Assembly: GCA_003176995.1 (NCBI GenBank) | Contig: QHBN01000182.1 | Coordinates: forward strand, 1-36,080 | Direction of reading: 5' to 3' | Length of the DNA stretch: 36,080 bases | Source: Candidatus Nitrosopolaris wilkensis | GTDB taxonomy: Archaea; Thermoproteota; Nitrososphaeria; Nitrososphaerales; Nitrososphaeraceae | In this document: piece after piece, positions 1 to 8,892 of the stretch | Position numbering within the stretch: the first letter of the stretch is position 1 | How the letters are laid out: every line of letters starts with the position of its first letter | Program-made: the position numbers and the translations under genes | The notes under the pieces: generated by a model | The model's database searches: none | What the model saw: only the letters and a program-made list of their open reading frames with translations | What the model was told of the DNA's origin: nothing

Positions 1-159
1 CTAAAATCAGTGGAGAGACGAACTGAATTCATCAAACAAATGCCTTCCCAGCTTAAACAATTACAAAAACAAATGTCGCAAGTTCAGAAGGAGAGTCAGA
101 AGATAAGATTATTATTGAGTAAGAAGAAGACTGCTTCTACTAAAAAGAAGAATACTTAA
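1..159 (+). CDS. C-terminal end of a Lys/Gln-rich coiled-coil protein (5' end outside window)
   Basis: Frame 1 is open from the first base to a TAA at 157-159, giving 52 residues. They are rich in Gln, Lys, Glu and Leu with heptad-like spacing and end in a strongly basic tail of alternating Lys, Thr and Ser. This fits the C-terminus of a coiled-coil protein with a nucleic-acid-binding or disordered tail. No family can be named from this piece. The start lies upstream of the window. Confidence 0.6.
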   Translation, partial: LKSVERRTEFIKQMPSQLKQLQKQMSQVQKESQKIRLLLSKKKTASTKKKNT

Positions 160-529
160 AGTAAGAAGTAGGCACTAGCAAGGAAAGAAACCTGGCGTAC
201 TATCGTTTTATCTTATCCCAGCTGGACGCGTACGGAACGGTTGATACTATTTTTTATCGTTTGGATAGGTTACCTTCGTAGTCAAGGTATTTCATACTCA
301 ATGACAATAAAAATACTATTGGATTGAGTTTTGGTAATTTAAAGGAGGAGTTAGAAGGCATATTTAACAGGGCCTAAGTAAAGATCATATTCATAATTAA
401 TATTGTGACTTGTTTGTAGTCGTAGTTCCCATGAATACCAAGAGTTCTATTCTCTATACAGTCTTTACTGCCTTCACACCTTCACTTTGTTTATTTTAAT
501 GCTTATTCGCGACTTGCTACTTGCAATTC
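160..529. other. Intergenic, no convincing gene
   Basis: All frames carry frequent stops. A purine-rich stretch resembling a ribosome binding site (around 341-352) is not followed by a usable reading frame. The right part may hold further decayed sequence of the HTH pseudogene that begins at 530, but no frame is clear. Confidence 0.4.
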
Positions 530-1029
530 TCAACCCATTTCATTTTCTAAGGAATTATCGCCAATCACTGGTGGCATAAAAAAATTTTGGTATCCGAACT
601 GTCGTTTCACTTGCATATATGGTAAATCATTATTATTGGCGAGTTTCGGCACGTTAATTATTTCTTGTTCACCCATTCCTCGCGCGCACTTAGTATTCTG
701 TATAATTTTAAGAACGAAGATATGCATGTGTTTCAGTCCCCAATAATCCCGATATATTGCCAGTACCTTGTCAGCTGGAAGTTCCAATATTGGTGTTTAC
801 CCTTCTGAAAACAATTTGAAGGCTTGCGACTTGGGTTAGTTATTATCTATTTCCTGCTCATAAGTGTGTTCTGCTTTTCTCTCTGCTTCGGCTTCACTTT
901 GTGAATTATGATCCCTATATCACGAAATGACATATGCATCAGTTTAGCAATATCCCTGATCGATCTATTCTCTTTGTAAAGTTGGATTGCGTACTGTTCT
1001 TTTTCTTCCGTGTTGAATACCCATGCCAT
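530..1029 (-). pseudogene. Decayed HTH-domain protein of a thaumarchaeal repeat family
   Basis: The intact start at 1029 reads 60 residues with a helix-turn-helix (SIRDIAKLMHMSFRDIG) and stops at 847. After a frame change, a second piece reads KSQAFKLFSEG, hits a TAA where Lys is expected, then resumes as LPADKVLAIYRDYWGLKHMH and runs to 530. These blocks match my recollection of a multi-copy Nitrososphaera family: HTH, second HTH-like motif, then a coiled coil. The damage is at least one frameshift, one nonsense codon and a short deletion around 800. The coiled-coil C-terminus is shortened. The family may be tied to mobile DNA or regulation, but its function is not established. Confidence 0.65.
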
Positions 1030-1402
1030 GATATGTCTCCTATAATCATACTACGCATACCCTGTTAATGGATCCTTTGTCTTTTTCCCTGCTTTCAATT
1101 GTTGCCGGTATGTTTCGGCCTGTTACCATGGTGTTTTCACTTGGTTTCAGCTACTACCCGCTGTTATCGGAAGGATGGAACTGTACAAGAATTACCCACC
1201 CCATATGTACTTTAGAAAAATAATTTAAATCTGTCATTACTAGGGTTCATTTCCATCTAGAACAAAACACAAGTCGGTGGATGAAGAATTCTGAAGTCGT
1301 TTCAATATTGCCTGAAGCACAGGTATATGACTTATTATTTGACCATATACCAAACTCTGTTTTACTAGCTGTTTTAAACAATTTAACAAATGTTTTAGGT
1401 TG
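1030..1402. promoter_or_regulatory. Intergenic with TATA box for the DsrE-like gene
   Basis: No coding frame is seen. A TATA-like element (gttttaaaca, about 1371-1380) is centred about 27 nt upstream of the ATG at 1403, the spacing expected for leaderless archaeal transcription. The rest shows no recognisable structure. Confidence 0.4.
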
Positions 1403-1849
1403 ATGTCTACCATTAATTATACAAGAAGGTTGAAGCTTTTGGTGATATTATCTTTATGCCTAACAACTTCATTTTTGTCAGCTTCATATGCGTACGCAAA
1501 GGTAATTGGTAATCCATTAGTTTATCATCTTAGCAGCGATGAACCCTGGAGGGCAACTGTAGCCATCTCCGATGCTACTACCCAGTTAAAATTAGGACAT
1601 AATGTAACATTATTGCTCAGTGTAGAAGGAGTACAAATAGGAGTTAAACATTCTCATCATTATTTGGGACTTGATTTGCTAACTAGAAATGTAACAAATT
1701 TTATTGCTGATGGTGGAAAAGTGATTATTTGTGAAGTATGTCTAAGAATAGCTGGATTCAATAATAGCGATATAATTGACGGAGCAGTCATAGGCAGACC
1801 GGAGATACTATCTAACTTACTGACCAATGCAACAGTTATAGACTATTGA
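1403..1849 (+). CDS. Exported DsrE-family-like protein
   Basis: The 148-residue protein starts with a signal peptide: a basic stretch, a hydrophobic core, then a cleavage-like SYAYA at about residue 32. The mature part resembles the DsrE/DsrF sulfur-relay fold: an early strand-helix unit (DEPWRATVAISDATTQLKLG), the GHNVTLLLSVEGVQ block, and GGKVIICEVCLRIAGF with two cysteines where DsrE proteins often keep one functional cysteine. The ATG at 1403 is preferred over the TTG at 1400 because the TATA box then sits 27 nt upstream. The location should be outside the membrane. The family assignment is moderately sure. A role in sulfur or redox handling at the cell surface is inference. Confidence 0.75.
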   Translation: MSTINYTRRLKLLVILSLCLTTSFLSASYAYAKVIGNPLVYHLSSDEPWRATVAISDATTQLKLGHNVTLLLSVEGVQIGVKHSHHYLGLDLLTRNVTNFIADGGKVIICEVCLRIAGFNNSDIIDGAVIGRPEILSNLLTNATVIDY

Positions 1850-2912
1850 CGCAGAAGGATTTCCGCCTCTTTGTTACTTGGAAAGGAGAGATGATGGTCG
1901 GCATTGGAGATCGTATCATAATGAGCGGTTCAAACTTAAAACAAATTTGATGAATACACCCTTTATTAATGAATTAGATAAAATAAGTCTGCGACATAAA
2001 CATTTGAACAACTTTTATTGGCAGACTTGTGGTGGTACTTTTAGAAGCTAAAAATCTGAATCCGACGTCAACTTAAGGGGGTTACATTTTTGCGCTAAAA
2101 TTTAAAAATAAAAAAAGGGCCGTGGTAGGACAACTAGAATTAAAGGTTGATATAATATTACATAAACTTACATAACTAAGCACAATCAAATATAAAAATA
2201 ATCCGGCAAGTAATATTAGTAACCCGCTCGATCTCCTTTTTACATATGACCCATACTCAGAAATCCAAAAAGGACTACTATCATTAATGACTCTAAACCT
2301 AACTGTAAGCACTATCGGTTAATCGAAGAAAAAGTCTTAAACTGATCACTGTCTATGACATGCCAAACATCGCAACACTATCTCATTCTCAGAACGGCTC
2401 AATATGCTGAATTTTTGAGCCACAATTTTCAAACATGGGACTGCTTCTTGCTTTCACTTTGACTATCTGATATTTAGCCTTTAATAATAAAATTTATTCG
2501 AAAATAGGCGCAATAATCATTAACTATTATAATTCTCATATTTTCACCTTAATCAACTTTCAGGCTGGCTGAAATACGAGGGAGGTTTGTGTTATTATCT
2601 CCGAAAAAGAAATTTAAAAAAATAAAGGTCCGAAAGCCATTAAATAGGAGTCATATGGTGCTCCAGCAAAAATATTATAAAAATAAGCAAACACAGGCAA
2701 TATCTTAAACAACTAATTAAGAACAAAGCCGACGTCATGAGAATTGCGTTTCATTCCTATTTTTTGTTTTTCGTTACTTTTTTTTATGGCTCCTATGAGT
2801 CGACTGTATCATTTCCCCATATATTGTGGTTAATAATGGTACAATTTGCACCAATACTCCTTTTATCTTATCAACGTACTGCAAAGCCTCCTTCTAATAG
2901 ATAATGATAAGT
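1850..2912. other. Long gene-poor stretch with two doubtful minus-strand ORFs
   Basis: Only weak candidates are visible. A GTG-initiated 76-codon minus frame at 2082-2312 has one good hydrophobic segment (SGLLILLAGLFLYLIVLSY) but no known family. A 36-residue minus frame at 2774-2884 is protein-like (YVDKIKGVLVQIVPLLTTIY, basic tail). It follows a perfect AAGGAGG but has no well-placed start. A 19-residue plus frame near 1894 has an SD-like GGAAAGGAG. The remainder, including 2313-2760, is AT-rich with nothing recognised. Confidence 0.3.
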
Positions 2913-3242
2913 CTACAGTCTACGAAGGTCTGGAATATGTTTCATGGATATTATCACATCCCAGAAATATTGAGCTGCGTGGAGGTTAATAAACGAAATT
3001 CCAATTGAAGTAAGGAAGATTAGTGGAGGTACAAACGTCCTCACAAGAAAATACCTAATCAACTGGTTGCCCATATCTTGAACTACCAACTTTTGAGTGT
3101 GTGTAGCATACCACCATATCAAACATAAGACAAAGCCGCTTGCAGCCATAATACCGCTAAAGGATATTACAACTATTCTATGAGTCTTATACGTAGTAAG
3201 AAGCCCAGTAAAGTACCCAACTAAAGCGATAAACAGTACCAA
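2913..3242 (-). pseudogene. TMEM175-like (DUF1211) channel protein, C-terminal half only
   Basis: The 109 residues contain three hydrophobic segments and the motif CLIWWYATHTQKLV, followed by LIRYFLVRTFVPPLIFLTSIGISF. I recognise this as the second transmembrane repeat of prokaryotic TMEM175 potassium-channel proteins. The N-terminal half, including the RFSDGVFAF-type signature, is absent. The frame opens just after a stop near 3275 and the only start is TTG at 3242, next to a run of eight A residues. It lies downstream of the racemase-like gene on the same strand. I read it as a 5'-truncated remnant; a half-length protein dimerising with another copy is a less likely alternative. Confidence 0.6.
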
Positions 3243-3288
3243 CTTTTTTTTGTAGCAAATCTGTGTATTCAGTTTTTATGAGAAGATT

Positions 3289-4083
3289 TCACGGATTCAC
3301 TCTTTTAATAGGTTCTCTGATACCCATCAAATGGATAGTTTGTTCAAATTGATCTTTTCCTCCTGAAGCGATTACCTGCAACCGACCTATTCCGCTCCTC
3401 TTAAGCATTCTATTATGACGAAGGAATTTTTTAACGTCTTTGGCTACAATATTGGAGGGATCTATAAATTTTACGAGTGGAAATAGAGAACCAAAATAAT
3501 TGCGTACCAATGAAAGATGAGTGCTGCATAGAATTATTACATCTATATCTTCCTTTTCTAGCTTTCCCATTAGTACGTGTGATATAGTATCAAATGTTTT
3601 TCTTTCATTAATGATGTAAATACCATTTTCTATCAGCTCTATTATTGGTGAAGCATTGAACTTGGTTACATGTACATCTTGAGCTATTTCTTTTCGTATC
3701 AGCGCAGCAAGCTCCTGACTGGACACGGTTCCTTCGGTTGCCATAATGCCTATGTGTTTTGTCTTTGATAACCTTGCTGTTCCTCTTAAAGGGGGCATTA
3801 CACCGATTATTGGGGTATTGACTCGTGTTCTGACTTTCTGTAATATTTGGACAGAGGGGGTCATAGATGCTAGTACAATTACCTTGGGTTTGTAGTTCTC
3901 TAAAAATTTTATCGACGCTAGAATAATCTCGTACAACTGCTGATGAGATTTATTTCCGTACGGAAAATGAAGTCTATCTGCAAAGTAAAGCAAGTCCTCA
4001 TGTGGGATCTCTTTTTTTAATTCTTTAATTATTGATAATGAACCGACTCCTGAATCAAAGACTGCAACTGGATTATTTGTCAA
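3289..4083 (-). CDS. Asp/Glu racemase-fold protein lacking both catalytic cysteines
   Basis: The 264 residues align well with glutamate racemase (MurI) landmarks: VFDSGVGSLS at 8-17, PYGNKS at 41-46, and the two active-site loops. The loops are altered. The first, normally ACNT, reads ASMT (Ser73, Met74). The second, normally GCTH, reads CSTH (Ser187, with a Cys shifted one position to 186). MurI uses one Cys from each loop as acid/base, so ordinary glutamate racemisation is unlikely. Archaea of this group also have no peptidoglycan. The start is TTG at 4083, giving MTNNPVAVFD; no ATG is available. It is divergent from the UDG gene. An Asp/Glu-racemase-superfamily enzyme with another reaction, or a binding protein, is more plausible than MurI. 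Confidence 0.8.
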   Translation of the reverse strand: MTNNPVAVFDSGVGSLSIIKELKKEIPHEDLLYFADRLHFPYGNKSHQQLYEIILASIKFLENYKPKVIVLASMTPSVQILQKVRTRVNTPIIGVMPPLRGTARLSKTKHIGIMATEGTVSSQELAALIRKEIAQDVHVTKFNASPIIELIENGIYIINERKTFDTISHVLMGKLEKEDIDVIILCSTHLSLVRNYFGSLFPLVKFIDPSNIVAKDVKKFLRHNRMLKRSGIGRLQVIASGGKDQFEQTIHLMGIREPIKRVNP

Positions 4084-4146
4084 GGTAGTATCTATATTAA
4101 CCGTAGATCATACAGGTAAATATCTATTCTCCATACTGGGATACTC

Positions 4147-4920
4147 GTGGTATCCCAAGACACATATTTGCTAACAAACGCAATTAATATACAGCATTTA
4201 GATATACAATATCTGGCATTGTCAAAGGGTAAGTTAGTTGAAGAAGATTTATTGTTGCATAAATTAAATGAAACGGTTGTACATTGTAAATTATGTCCAC
4301 GTTTATCAAAATACATTCGAGAAGTGAGAAAAACTAAAACGAAGAAGTTTATGAATCAAGTTTATTGGGCAAGACCTGTTCCAACTTTTGGGGATCCTAA
4401 AGCTAAATTATTGGTTATTGGATTGGCTCCAGCTGCTCATGGGGGGAATAGGACGGGGAGAGTATTTACAGGGGATAGCTCTGGTGATTGGCTTATAAGA
4501 GCTTTATTTGAAACAGGATTTGCAAATAAACCTACAAGTGTATCAAGAGACGATGGATTAATTTTAAAGGATGCCTATCTGACTGCAGCAGTACGATGTG
4601 TCCCGCCATTAAATAAACCAGATCCATCTGAAATATCCAACTGTTCTCAATATCTCCTGGCAGAAACAAAAATACTCGAGAAGACAACCAAGGTTATCTT
4701 GACCCTTGGAAAGATTGCTTTTGATGCATATCGCAGTGTTTGCAACGTTAGAGGATTGATGTTTGGTCATAATAAGATCTATCCTGTCTTTGATGGTAAG
4801 ACTTTGATAGTTTCATATCATCCAAGTAGAAGAAATACTAACACCGGTACATTAACATGGCAAATGTGGATTAATATCTTTCAAACGGCCAGATCGATAA
4901 TAAATGGGGAGAGCGTTTAG
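4147..4920 (+). CDS. udgB: Family 5 uracil-DNA glycosylase (UdgB)
   Basis: This 257-residue enzyme should excise uracil and related deaminated bases from DNA. Family-5 hallmarks are present: GLAPAAHGGNRTGRVFTGD at 92-110, YHPSRRNTNTG at 224-234, and four cysteines for the 4Fe-4S cluster (Cys47, Cys50 in HCKLCPRL, Cys151 in AAVRCVPP, Cys166). The AHGGN context rather than a GEAPG motif separates it from family 4. The start is GTG at 4147; a TATA-like gtaaatatc at 4115-4123 puts transcription start almost on it. The first 35 residues are poorly conserved, so a later TTG is possible. It is divergent from the racemase-like gene, with only 63 bp between them. Confidence 0.92.
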   Translation: MVSQDTYLLTNAINIQHLDIQYLALSKGKLVEEDLLLHKLNETVVHCKLCPRLSKYIREVRKTKTKKFMNQVYWARPVPTFGDPKAKLLVIGLAPAAHGGNRTGRVFTGDSSGDWLIRALFETGFANKPTSVSRDDGLILKDAYLTAAVRCVPPLNKPDPSEISNCSQYLLAETKILEKTTKVILTLGKIAFDAYRSVCNVRGLMFGHNKIYPVFDGKTLIVSYHPSRRNTNTGTLTWQMWINIFQTARSIINGESV

Positions 4921-5033
4921 CACCCCTGCTAGAAATACTAGAATATATGATGCAGATGTACTGAGGCCTTCCATATAGGACGTCCTGAAAGCCTTTAAAA
5001 AATGTTTAATAACATATCCAAATATACAATCCT

Positions 5034-5108
5034 ATGTCCAGCAACGCTGTGGCTTTAGTGGTTATATCATTCGTACTTGTCATATTGACGCAGATAATAC
5101 TTGATTAA
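5034..5108 (+). CDS. Possible 24-residue single-pass membrane peptide
   Basis: The ATG at 5034 opens a frame encoding MSSNAVALVVISFVLVIL followed by TQIILD and a stop, almost entirely one transmembrane helix. A TATA-like tttaataa about 26 nt upstream would give a leaderless message. No homologue is recalled. Its size makes chance occurrence a real alternative. Confidence 0.3.
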   Translation: MSSNAVALVVISFVLVILTQIILD

Positions 5109-5129
5109 GGGATAACGGTTGATACTGAA

Positions 5130-5237
5130 ATGATGGTCAATACTAAGGAAAATACTCCTTCTGACATTAAGGCAGATGAGATCAAGGCAAAGGATATCCA
5201 TACCCATGAATTCATAAAATCTATTGAATCGTTATAG
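5130..5237 (+). CDS. Possible small hydrophilic protein
   Basis: The 35-residue frame starts with tandem ATG codons at 5130 and 5133. It is acidic and basic in alternation (SDIKADEIKAKDIHTHEF) and ends at TAG 5237, 22 nt after the small membrane peptide. Composition is protein-like, but no family is recognised. A minus-strand frame covers the same bases, and I cannot choose between them firmly. Confidence 0.25.
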   Translation: MMVNTKENTPSDIKADEIKAKDIHTHEFIKSIESL

Positions 5238-5364
5238 TCGTTTAAATTAAACTGCCATCGAACATGGACAACCTTGCAACTAGGACACAAATATGCTTAG
5301 CATCTCCTACAACTTTCTTACTAGCTTCATAACCGACGATTGTTTTGAAATGCGTTCTAAAGGA
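5215..5364 (-). pseudogene. Fragment with a zinc-ribbon-like half site, frameshifted
   Basis: On the minus strand one frame reads THFKTIVGYEASKKVVGDAK then HIC. After removing a duplicated GT (in tgtgt) it continues as PSCKVVHVRWQFNLND. Joined, this gives a CPSC knuckle in a sensible context, which suggests a small gene disrupted by a dinucleotide duplication. No start is visible and the family is unknown. Confidence 0.3.
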
Positions 5365-5418
5365 AGTGCTTCAACAAGATAGCCAGAGTATGGTATCCAG
5401 ATTGAATTGGATTCCTTC

Positions 5419-5700
5419 TTAACGGGTGTAATTCTTATCGACGTAGCACCATTTCCACGATTTATTTGGAAGCGCTATCATCACCGGGTGGCTTGAATTC
5501 TGAAAGTGTTTAGTTGCATGCAGACCAACAGATGAGTCACAGCATCCGACGTGACCGCAACTGAGACACATTCTTAGTGCGACCCACTCTGTTCCTTCTT
5601 TTTCACATTCTTCACAGCCAGATGTCTTGGGTGCAAAATTTTTATCAACATTCCTAGCATGCTCACACGCTTTCTTGTCTATCAAGTACCTCGGTATCAT
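5419..5700 (-). CDS. UBP-type zinc finger protein
   Basis: The 93-residue protein is almost entirely one ZnF-UBP domain. Ligand positions are visible as Cys12/His14, Cys29/Cys32, Cys45/Cys48, Cys53 and His61/His65/His71, with the signature MCLSCGHVGCCDSSVGLHATKHF. In eukaryotes the domain binds the free C-terminus of ubiquitin. In prokaryotes such single-domain proteins exist without an assigned partner, so the role here is open. An A/T-rich TATA-like element at about 5718-5725 is close enough for a leaderless or very short-leader transcript from ATG 5700. Domain call is firm, function is not. Confidence 0.9.
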   Translation of the reverse strand: MIPRYLIDKKACEHARNVDKNFAPKTSGCEECEKEGTEWVALRMCLSCGHVGCCDSSVGLHATKHFQNSSHPVMIALPNKSWKWCYVDKNYTR

Positions 5701-6195
5701 GAATAAACCAACATACTAATAAAATCTTTCGACCTTCGGCAGTTGGTAGGAAAAAGCGACGAGCAGCAGTATCAACACCTACTTTTATAACAAGAGGAAG
5801 GTCAGGCTTTAAAAGACAGTTGCTTGAAGTTTGCATTTGGAGTTGTCACTTAAAATGTCTTGTGATGGTTAAATGGTTAAATGAATATGGTCTGTAAACT
5901 GTAAGTTTTCATGAAGTTGGTCATCGATAAATTGGCAAAACAGCAGACACGATTTAATTTTAGAACATATTAGAAAAGCCAGAGTTGCTTCTGTCTCTTC
6001 CTTCTTTCCTGTTTAACAGCTAGTTTCTCGAGGTTTTAGATGATTATGCCAGTACATATCTTTTTTGGCAGTAGCATAGGCAAACGATAAACAGTTCTAT
6101 GCAAAACAAGAATTAATGAATTAAATCACAAGTATTCAGAAATAATTAAATCTACTACAGAAGATGTTAAATAAAATATACTTCATAATAGATAG
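5701..6195. promoter_or_regulatory. Intergenic with TATA box for the MDR gene
   Basis: There is no gene-like frame across 495 bp. A TATA-like taaataaaatatac near 6168-6180 lies about 25 nt before ATG 6196, consistent with leaderless transcription. The element for the zinc-finger gene is at the left edge. Confidence 0.45.
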
Positions 6196-7188
6196 ATGAA
6201 GGCAGCCATTTGTGAAAAACCCGGTTTAGAGAATTTAAAGATAAAGCATGATGTAGAAGAACCGAAAATAACAGATCACGATGTGTTGATAAGAGTTAAA
6301 GCTGCAGGTGTAAATCCAATAGATCACATTGTGGTGTCAGGTACACTGCCAATTAAACCAGTACCGCATATACCGGGAGCGGGGACAAGCGGTGTGGTAG
6401 AAGAAGCTGGACGGCATGTGACGAGCCTAAAGAGATGTGAAAGAGTGATTATGCATAACAAGGTGTTTGATGGAATATGTGATATATGTCTGAGTGGAAA
6501 TGATATGTTATGTAGAAACGGAGGACTGATAGGTGTTGCTACCAATGGAGGCTTTGCAGAATACATGGCTGTTCCGGAGAAAAATGTCTTTAAGATACCG
6601 GACGAAATGCAATGGGAGTTAGCGGCCAGTCTACCTGTAACCACTTTGACACCATATCATGCATTAAAAGAAGCTGCGTTAAAAGTGAATGAATCCTTGG
6701 TAATCTTTGGTGTATCGGGAAATACAGGGATGATGGCTACACAGTTTGGAAAGAAAATGGGAGCAAAAGTTATTGCAGTCTCTAAAGATAATTGGATAAA
6801 AGATTTTGGAGCCGGTTATATTATAAGTGAATATGATAGAGTAGTAGAGAAAGTTAATGAATTAACTCAAGGCAAAATGGCAGATATTGTTTTAAATTCT
6901 CTAGGGGTACAAACATGGGAGAATAGTTTTGCATCTGTTAGCCTTAATGGAATATGGGTAACTTTTGGAGGTCTAACAGGTGCAGATGTTAAATTAAATA
7001 TCCAATCACATTATTCTAAGCAAGTAATATTAATAGGTTCTACTGGTGGCACTCGAAGAGAGATCATAGAAGTCATAGATATGTCTAAAGAATTAAAGAC
7101 TAGGGTGTGGAAAAAGTTCACGCTTGATGAAACTAAAGAAGCCTTACAAGCACTATATGCTAAGGAAGGGATGGGAGAATTCTGCTAG
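6196..7188 (+). CDS. MDR (zinc-type alcohol dehydrogenase / quinone reductase) oxidoreductase, C-terminus frameshifted
   Basis: The 330 residues carry the medium-chain dehydrogenase plan: N-terminal GroES-like domain (AAGVNPIDHIVVSGTLP, then a GAGTSGVVEEAG loop), a structural-zinc lobe with three of four cysteines (GICDICLSGNDMLC; the first ligand is Asp), and a Rossmann domain with VFGVSGNTGMMATQFGKKMG. It should use NAD(P)H on an unidentified alcohol, aldehyde or quinone. The end is odd: the frame stops at 7188 as KEGMGEFC, but the next frame gives DGRILLDISSSS to 7208, the canonical family C-terminus. One missing base at about 7168-7170 explains it. The loss is about 12 residues, so the protein may still fold, or this may be a sequence error. 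Confidence 0.85.
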   Translation: MKAAICEKPGLENLKIKHDVEEPKITDHDVLIRVKAAGVNPIDHIVVSGTLPIKPVPHIPGAGTSGVVEEAGRHVTSLKRCERVIMHNKVFDGICDICLSGNDMLCRNGGLIGVATNGGFAEYMAVPEKNVFKIPDEMQWELAASLPVTTLTPYHALKEAALKVNESLVIFGVSGNTGMMATQFGKKMGAKVIAVSKDNWIKDFGAGYIISEYDRVVEKVNELTQGKMADIVLNSLGVQTWENSFASVSLNGIWVTFGGLTGADVKLNIQSHYSKQVILIGSTGGTRREIIEVIDMSKELKTRVWKKFTLDETKEALQALYAKEGMGEFC

Positions 7189-7295
7189 ACATTAGTAGTA
7201 GCAGCTAGATGTCGTGCTGACGGTTATAATATTAATAATAATATCCAAAAATAGATTTGTCAAATGATCGTCGGTTACAGTTTGAAAAAGTCGCG

Positions 7296-7550
7296 ATGAG
7301 GATGGTGCTTATATCTACCGATTCAGAAGAAAAAGAAGATAAAGCGAGGTTTGAAAAGATCCGGGCAATATATAAAAAAGTATCAGAATAACATGGAGCT
7401 GAAGTTAAGGGTCTACATCATATAACTAGGACAGAGCTTATTCCATCCCTTTACAAGAATGCAGATTTTTCATTACCTACAATAAAGAATTCGATAAATG
7501 ATGGAGAAATAAAGACCTATCAGATACTAAAAGATATCAAAATGAGCTAA
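7296..7550 (+). pseudogene. Unknown conserved-looking gene interrupted by one TAA
   Basis: From ATG 7296 one frame reads 84 codons to TAA 7548, broken only by TAA at 7389-7391. The flanks are smooth: ARFEKIRAIYKKVSE, stop, HGAEVKGLHHITRTELIPSL. A CAA-to-TAA change (one transition) restores a continuous protein. The frame is also open upstream to about 7228, so the true N-terminus may be longer. No family is recognised. Both halves have protein-like composition, so a recent nonsense mutation is the simplest reading; stop readthrough is possible but unsupported. Confidence 0.45.
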
Positions 7551-7794
7551 TACGCTTCCGTTCGACATCACTTTATCCTAGTTGAAAAAATATCGAATTA
7601 AAAATAAGACAAAAAGTTCTTTAGTGTATATTTTAACAATCGTTACTGTAGAAAAGCTATTATTAATGCGCTCCAGTTCAGGGAGCTGATAGCTATCTTG
7701 TTCTCAGAGAATGATAGGAAGGACCATACACAGAATTATTTTCTTTAATTAAAAGATGTAAAGACCTCCTTCTACTTGTTCATTGTATTCTTTG

Positions 7795-8685
7795 TTAATC
7801 TATAAAATCAGAAAGCGTACTTTGCTTTAAATCCCTTTCTCGAATTAGGTTTAGTTTATTTTCTCCCCAATTCGCTTGAGGCAAACCAACCACACCACGA
7901 AATAAATTTGCAGTTGCAGGTCCAAATCCAGCATAGTGATTATTTGCCGCTACGATTGCAAGATTAATATTATTTTTTTTTCCTCTCCCCATTATCGCTT
8001 TTCCTTCTTCCTCTGCTCCTGTTTCTCGCTTTGGTACTGCTTTAAGATTACGTGCCCATTTTCGCATTTCAGAAATCCTATCTTTCTGTATACTACCGAA
8101 ATCCCTTTCTTGTATACTTCTATCGCCAATGAACCTTATGTATAGAAAATCTGTAGTTGCTATAGGAGGCGTTCGTATGTTTGCAAGCTGACTCCAAACC
8201 ATACAAATGTTATTATCAGTAAAGAAGTTGTATGCTAGATCTTGAAACCATGAATTGTGTCTAACTTCTACTGCATACCTGAATCCAGTGTTATCTAAGG
8301 TTGGTAATAATTGCCTCAGTCCTTCAAGACCTTGGGATATCGTTAATGAAGGTGGTAACTGAATAAGTAAAGCCAAAGTCTTACTTTTTAAAGGATCAAT
8401 TACTTGAAAGAAAAGCTCCAATTCTCTATCGACATTCTTCAGTCTTTTATCATGGGTTATGACTTTTGGAAATTTAGCAGTAAATCTGAAATTTTCTGGA
8501 GTACGCTTGAACCAATTTTTAACCATAACGACGTTAGGAGTTCTATAGAACGAAGAATCAATCTCTACATAATCAAATATCTGTGAATAATAGTTCAGCC
8601 ATTTAGCGTTTTCAAGATTAGATGGGTAGAAGGGGCCTTTCCAAGATGTATAGCTCCATCCAGTACAGCCTATGTAGTGTTGCAA
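7795..8685 (-). CDS. DUF72 family protein (YecE-like TIM barrel)
   Basis: The 296-residue protein has the DUF72 opening (YIGCTGWSYTSWKGPFYP), the YFEIDSSFYRTP-type block (here YVEIDSSFYRTP at about 41-52), FRFTAKFPK, a central AVEVRHNSWF and a C-terminal NNHYAGFGPATANLFR. The family is widespread, TIM-barrel folded, and has no agreed biochemical role. It starts at ATG 8685, 9 nt after the stop of the upstream RHH-type gene, so the two are probably co-transcribed. The region around residues 205-225 is a Lys/Glu/Gly-rich insert that looks disordered. Confidence 0.92.
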   Translation of the reverse strand: MQHYIGCTGWSYTSWKGPFYPSNLENAKWLNYYSQIFDYVEIDSSFYRTPNVVMVKNWFKRTPENFRFTAKFPKVITHDKRLKNVDRELELFFQVIDPLKSKTLALLIQLPPSLTISQGLEGLRQLLPTLDNTGFRYAVEVRHNSWFQDLAYNFFTDNNICMVWSQLANIRTPPIATTDFLYIRFIGDRSIQERDFGSIQKDRISEMRKWARNLKAVPKRETGAEEEGKAIMGRGKKNNINLAIVAANNHYAGFGPATANLFRGVVGLPQANWGENKLNLIRERDLKQSTLSDFID

Positions 8686-8694
8686 GGTTCCTCC

Positions 8695-8877
8695 TTAATC
8701 TCTAATTATCTTAGAATAGTAATCCTCAATTAAAGAGTTTATTGCGTCGTCAAGCGAAAGTCGTCTATCACCTCTTTTCTGAATAAGTTCAAGAAGATAT
8801 TTGTCAAGTTTAGTGTAGGTTTCAATAGATAGACGAACATTACGATACTCTACAGTATCCTTCCGTTGCTTGATCAA
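8695..8877 (-). CDS. Small ribbon-helix-helix-type regulator
   Basis: The 60-residue protein begins with a short beta-strand-like segment (YRNVRLSIETYTKLDKYLLE). It continues with a helix-turn-helix region typical of RHH repressors and antitoxins (RRLSLDDAINSLIEDYYSK). The start is TTG at 8877; no ATG exists in frame. It precedes the DUF72 gene by 9 nt. Its promoter holds a near-perfect inverted repeat around the TATA box, which suggests autoregulation. No toxin-like neighbour is present, so a toxin-antitoxin role is not supported. Confidence 0.7.
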   Translation of the reverse strand: MIKQRKDTVEYRNVRLSIETYTKLDKYLLELIQKRGDRRLSLDDAINSLIEDYYSKIIRD

Positions 8878-8892
8878 TACAATTACACGTTA

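Noticed and set aside
8695-8877. Antitoxin of a toxin-antitoxin pair
   Set aside because: The neighbouring gene is DUF72, not a known toxin family, and lies downstream as a 296-residue enzyme-like protein.
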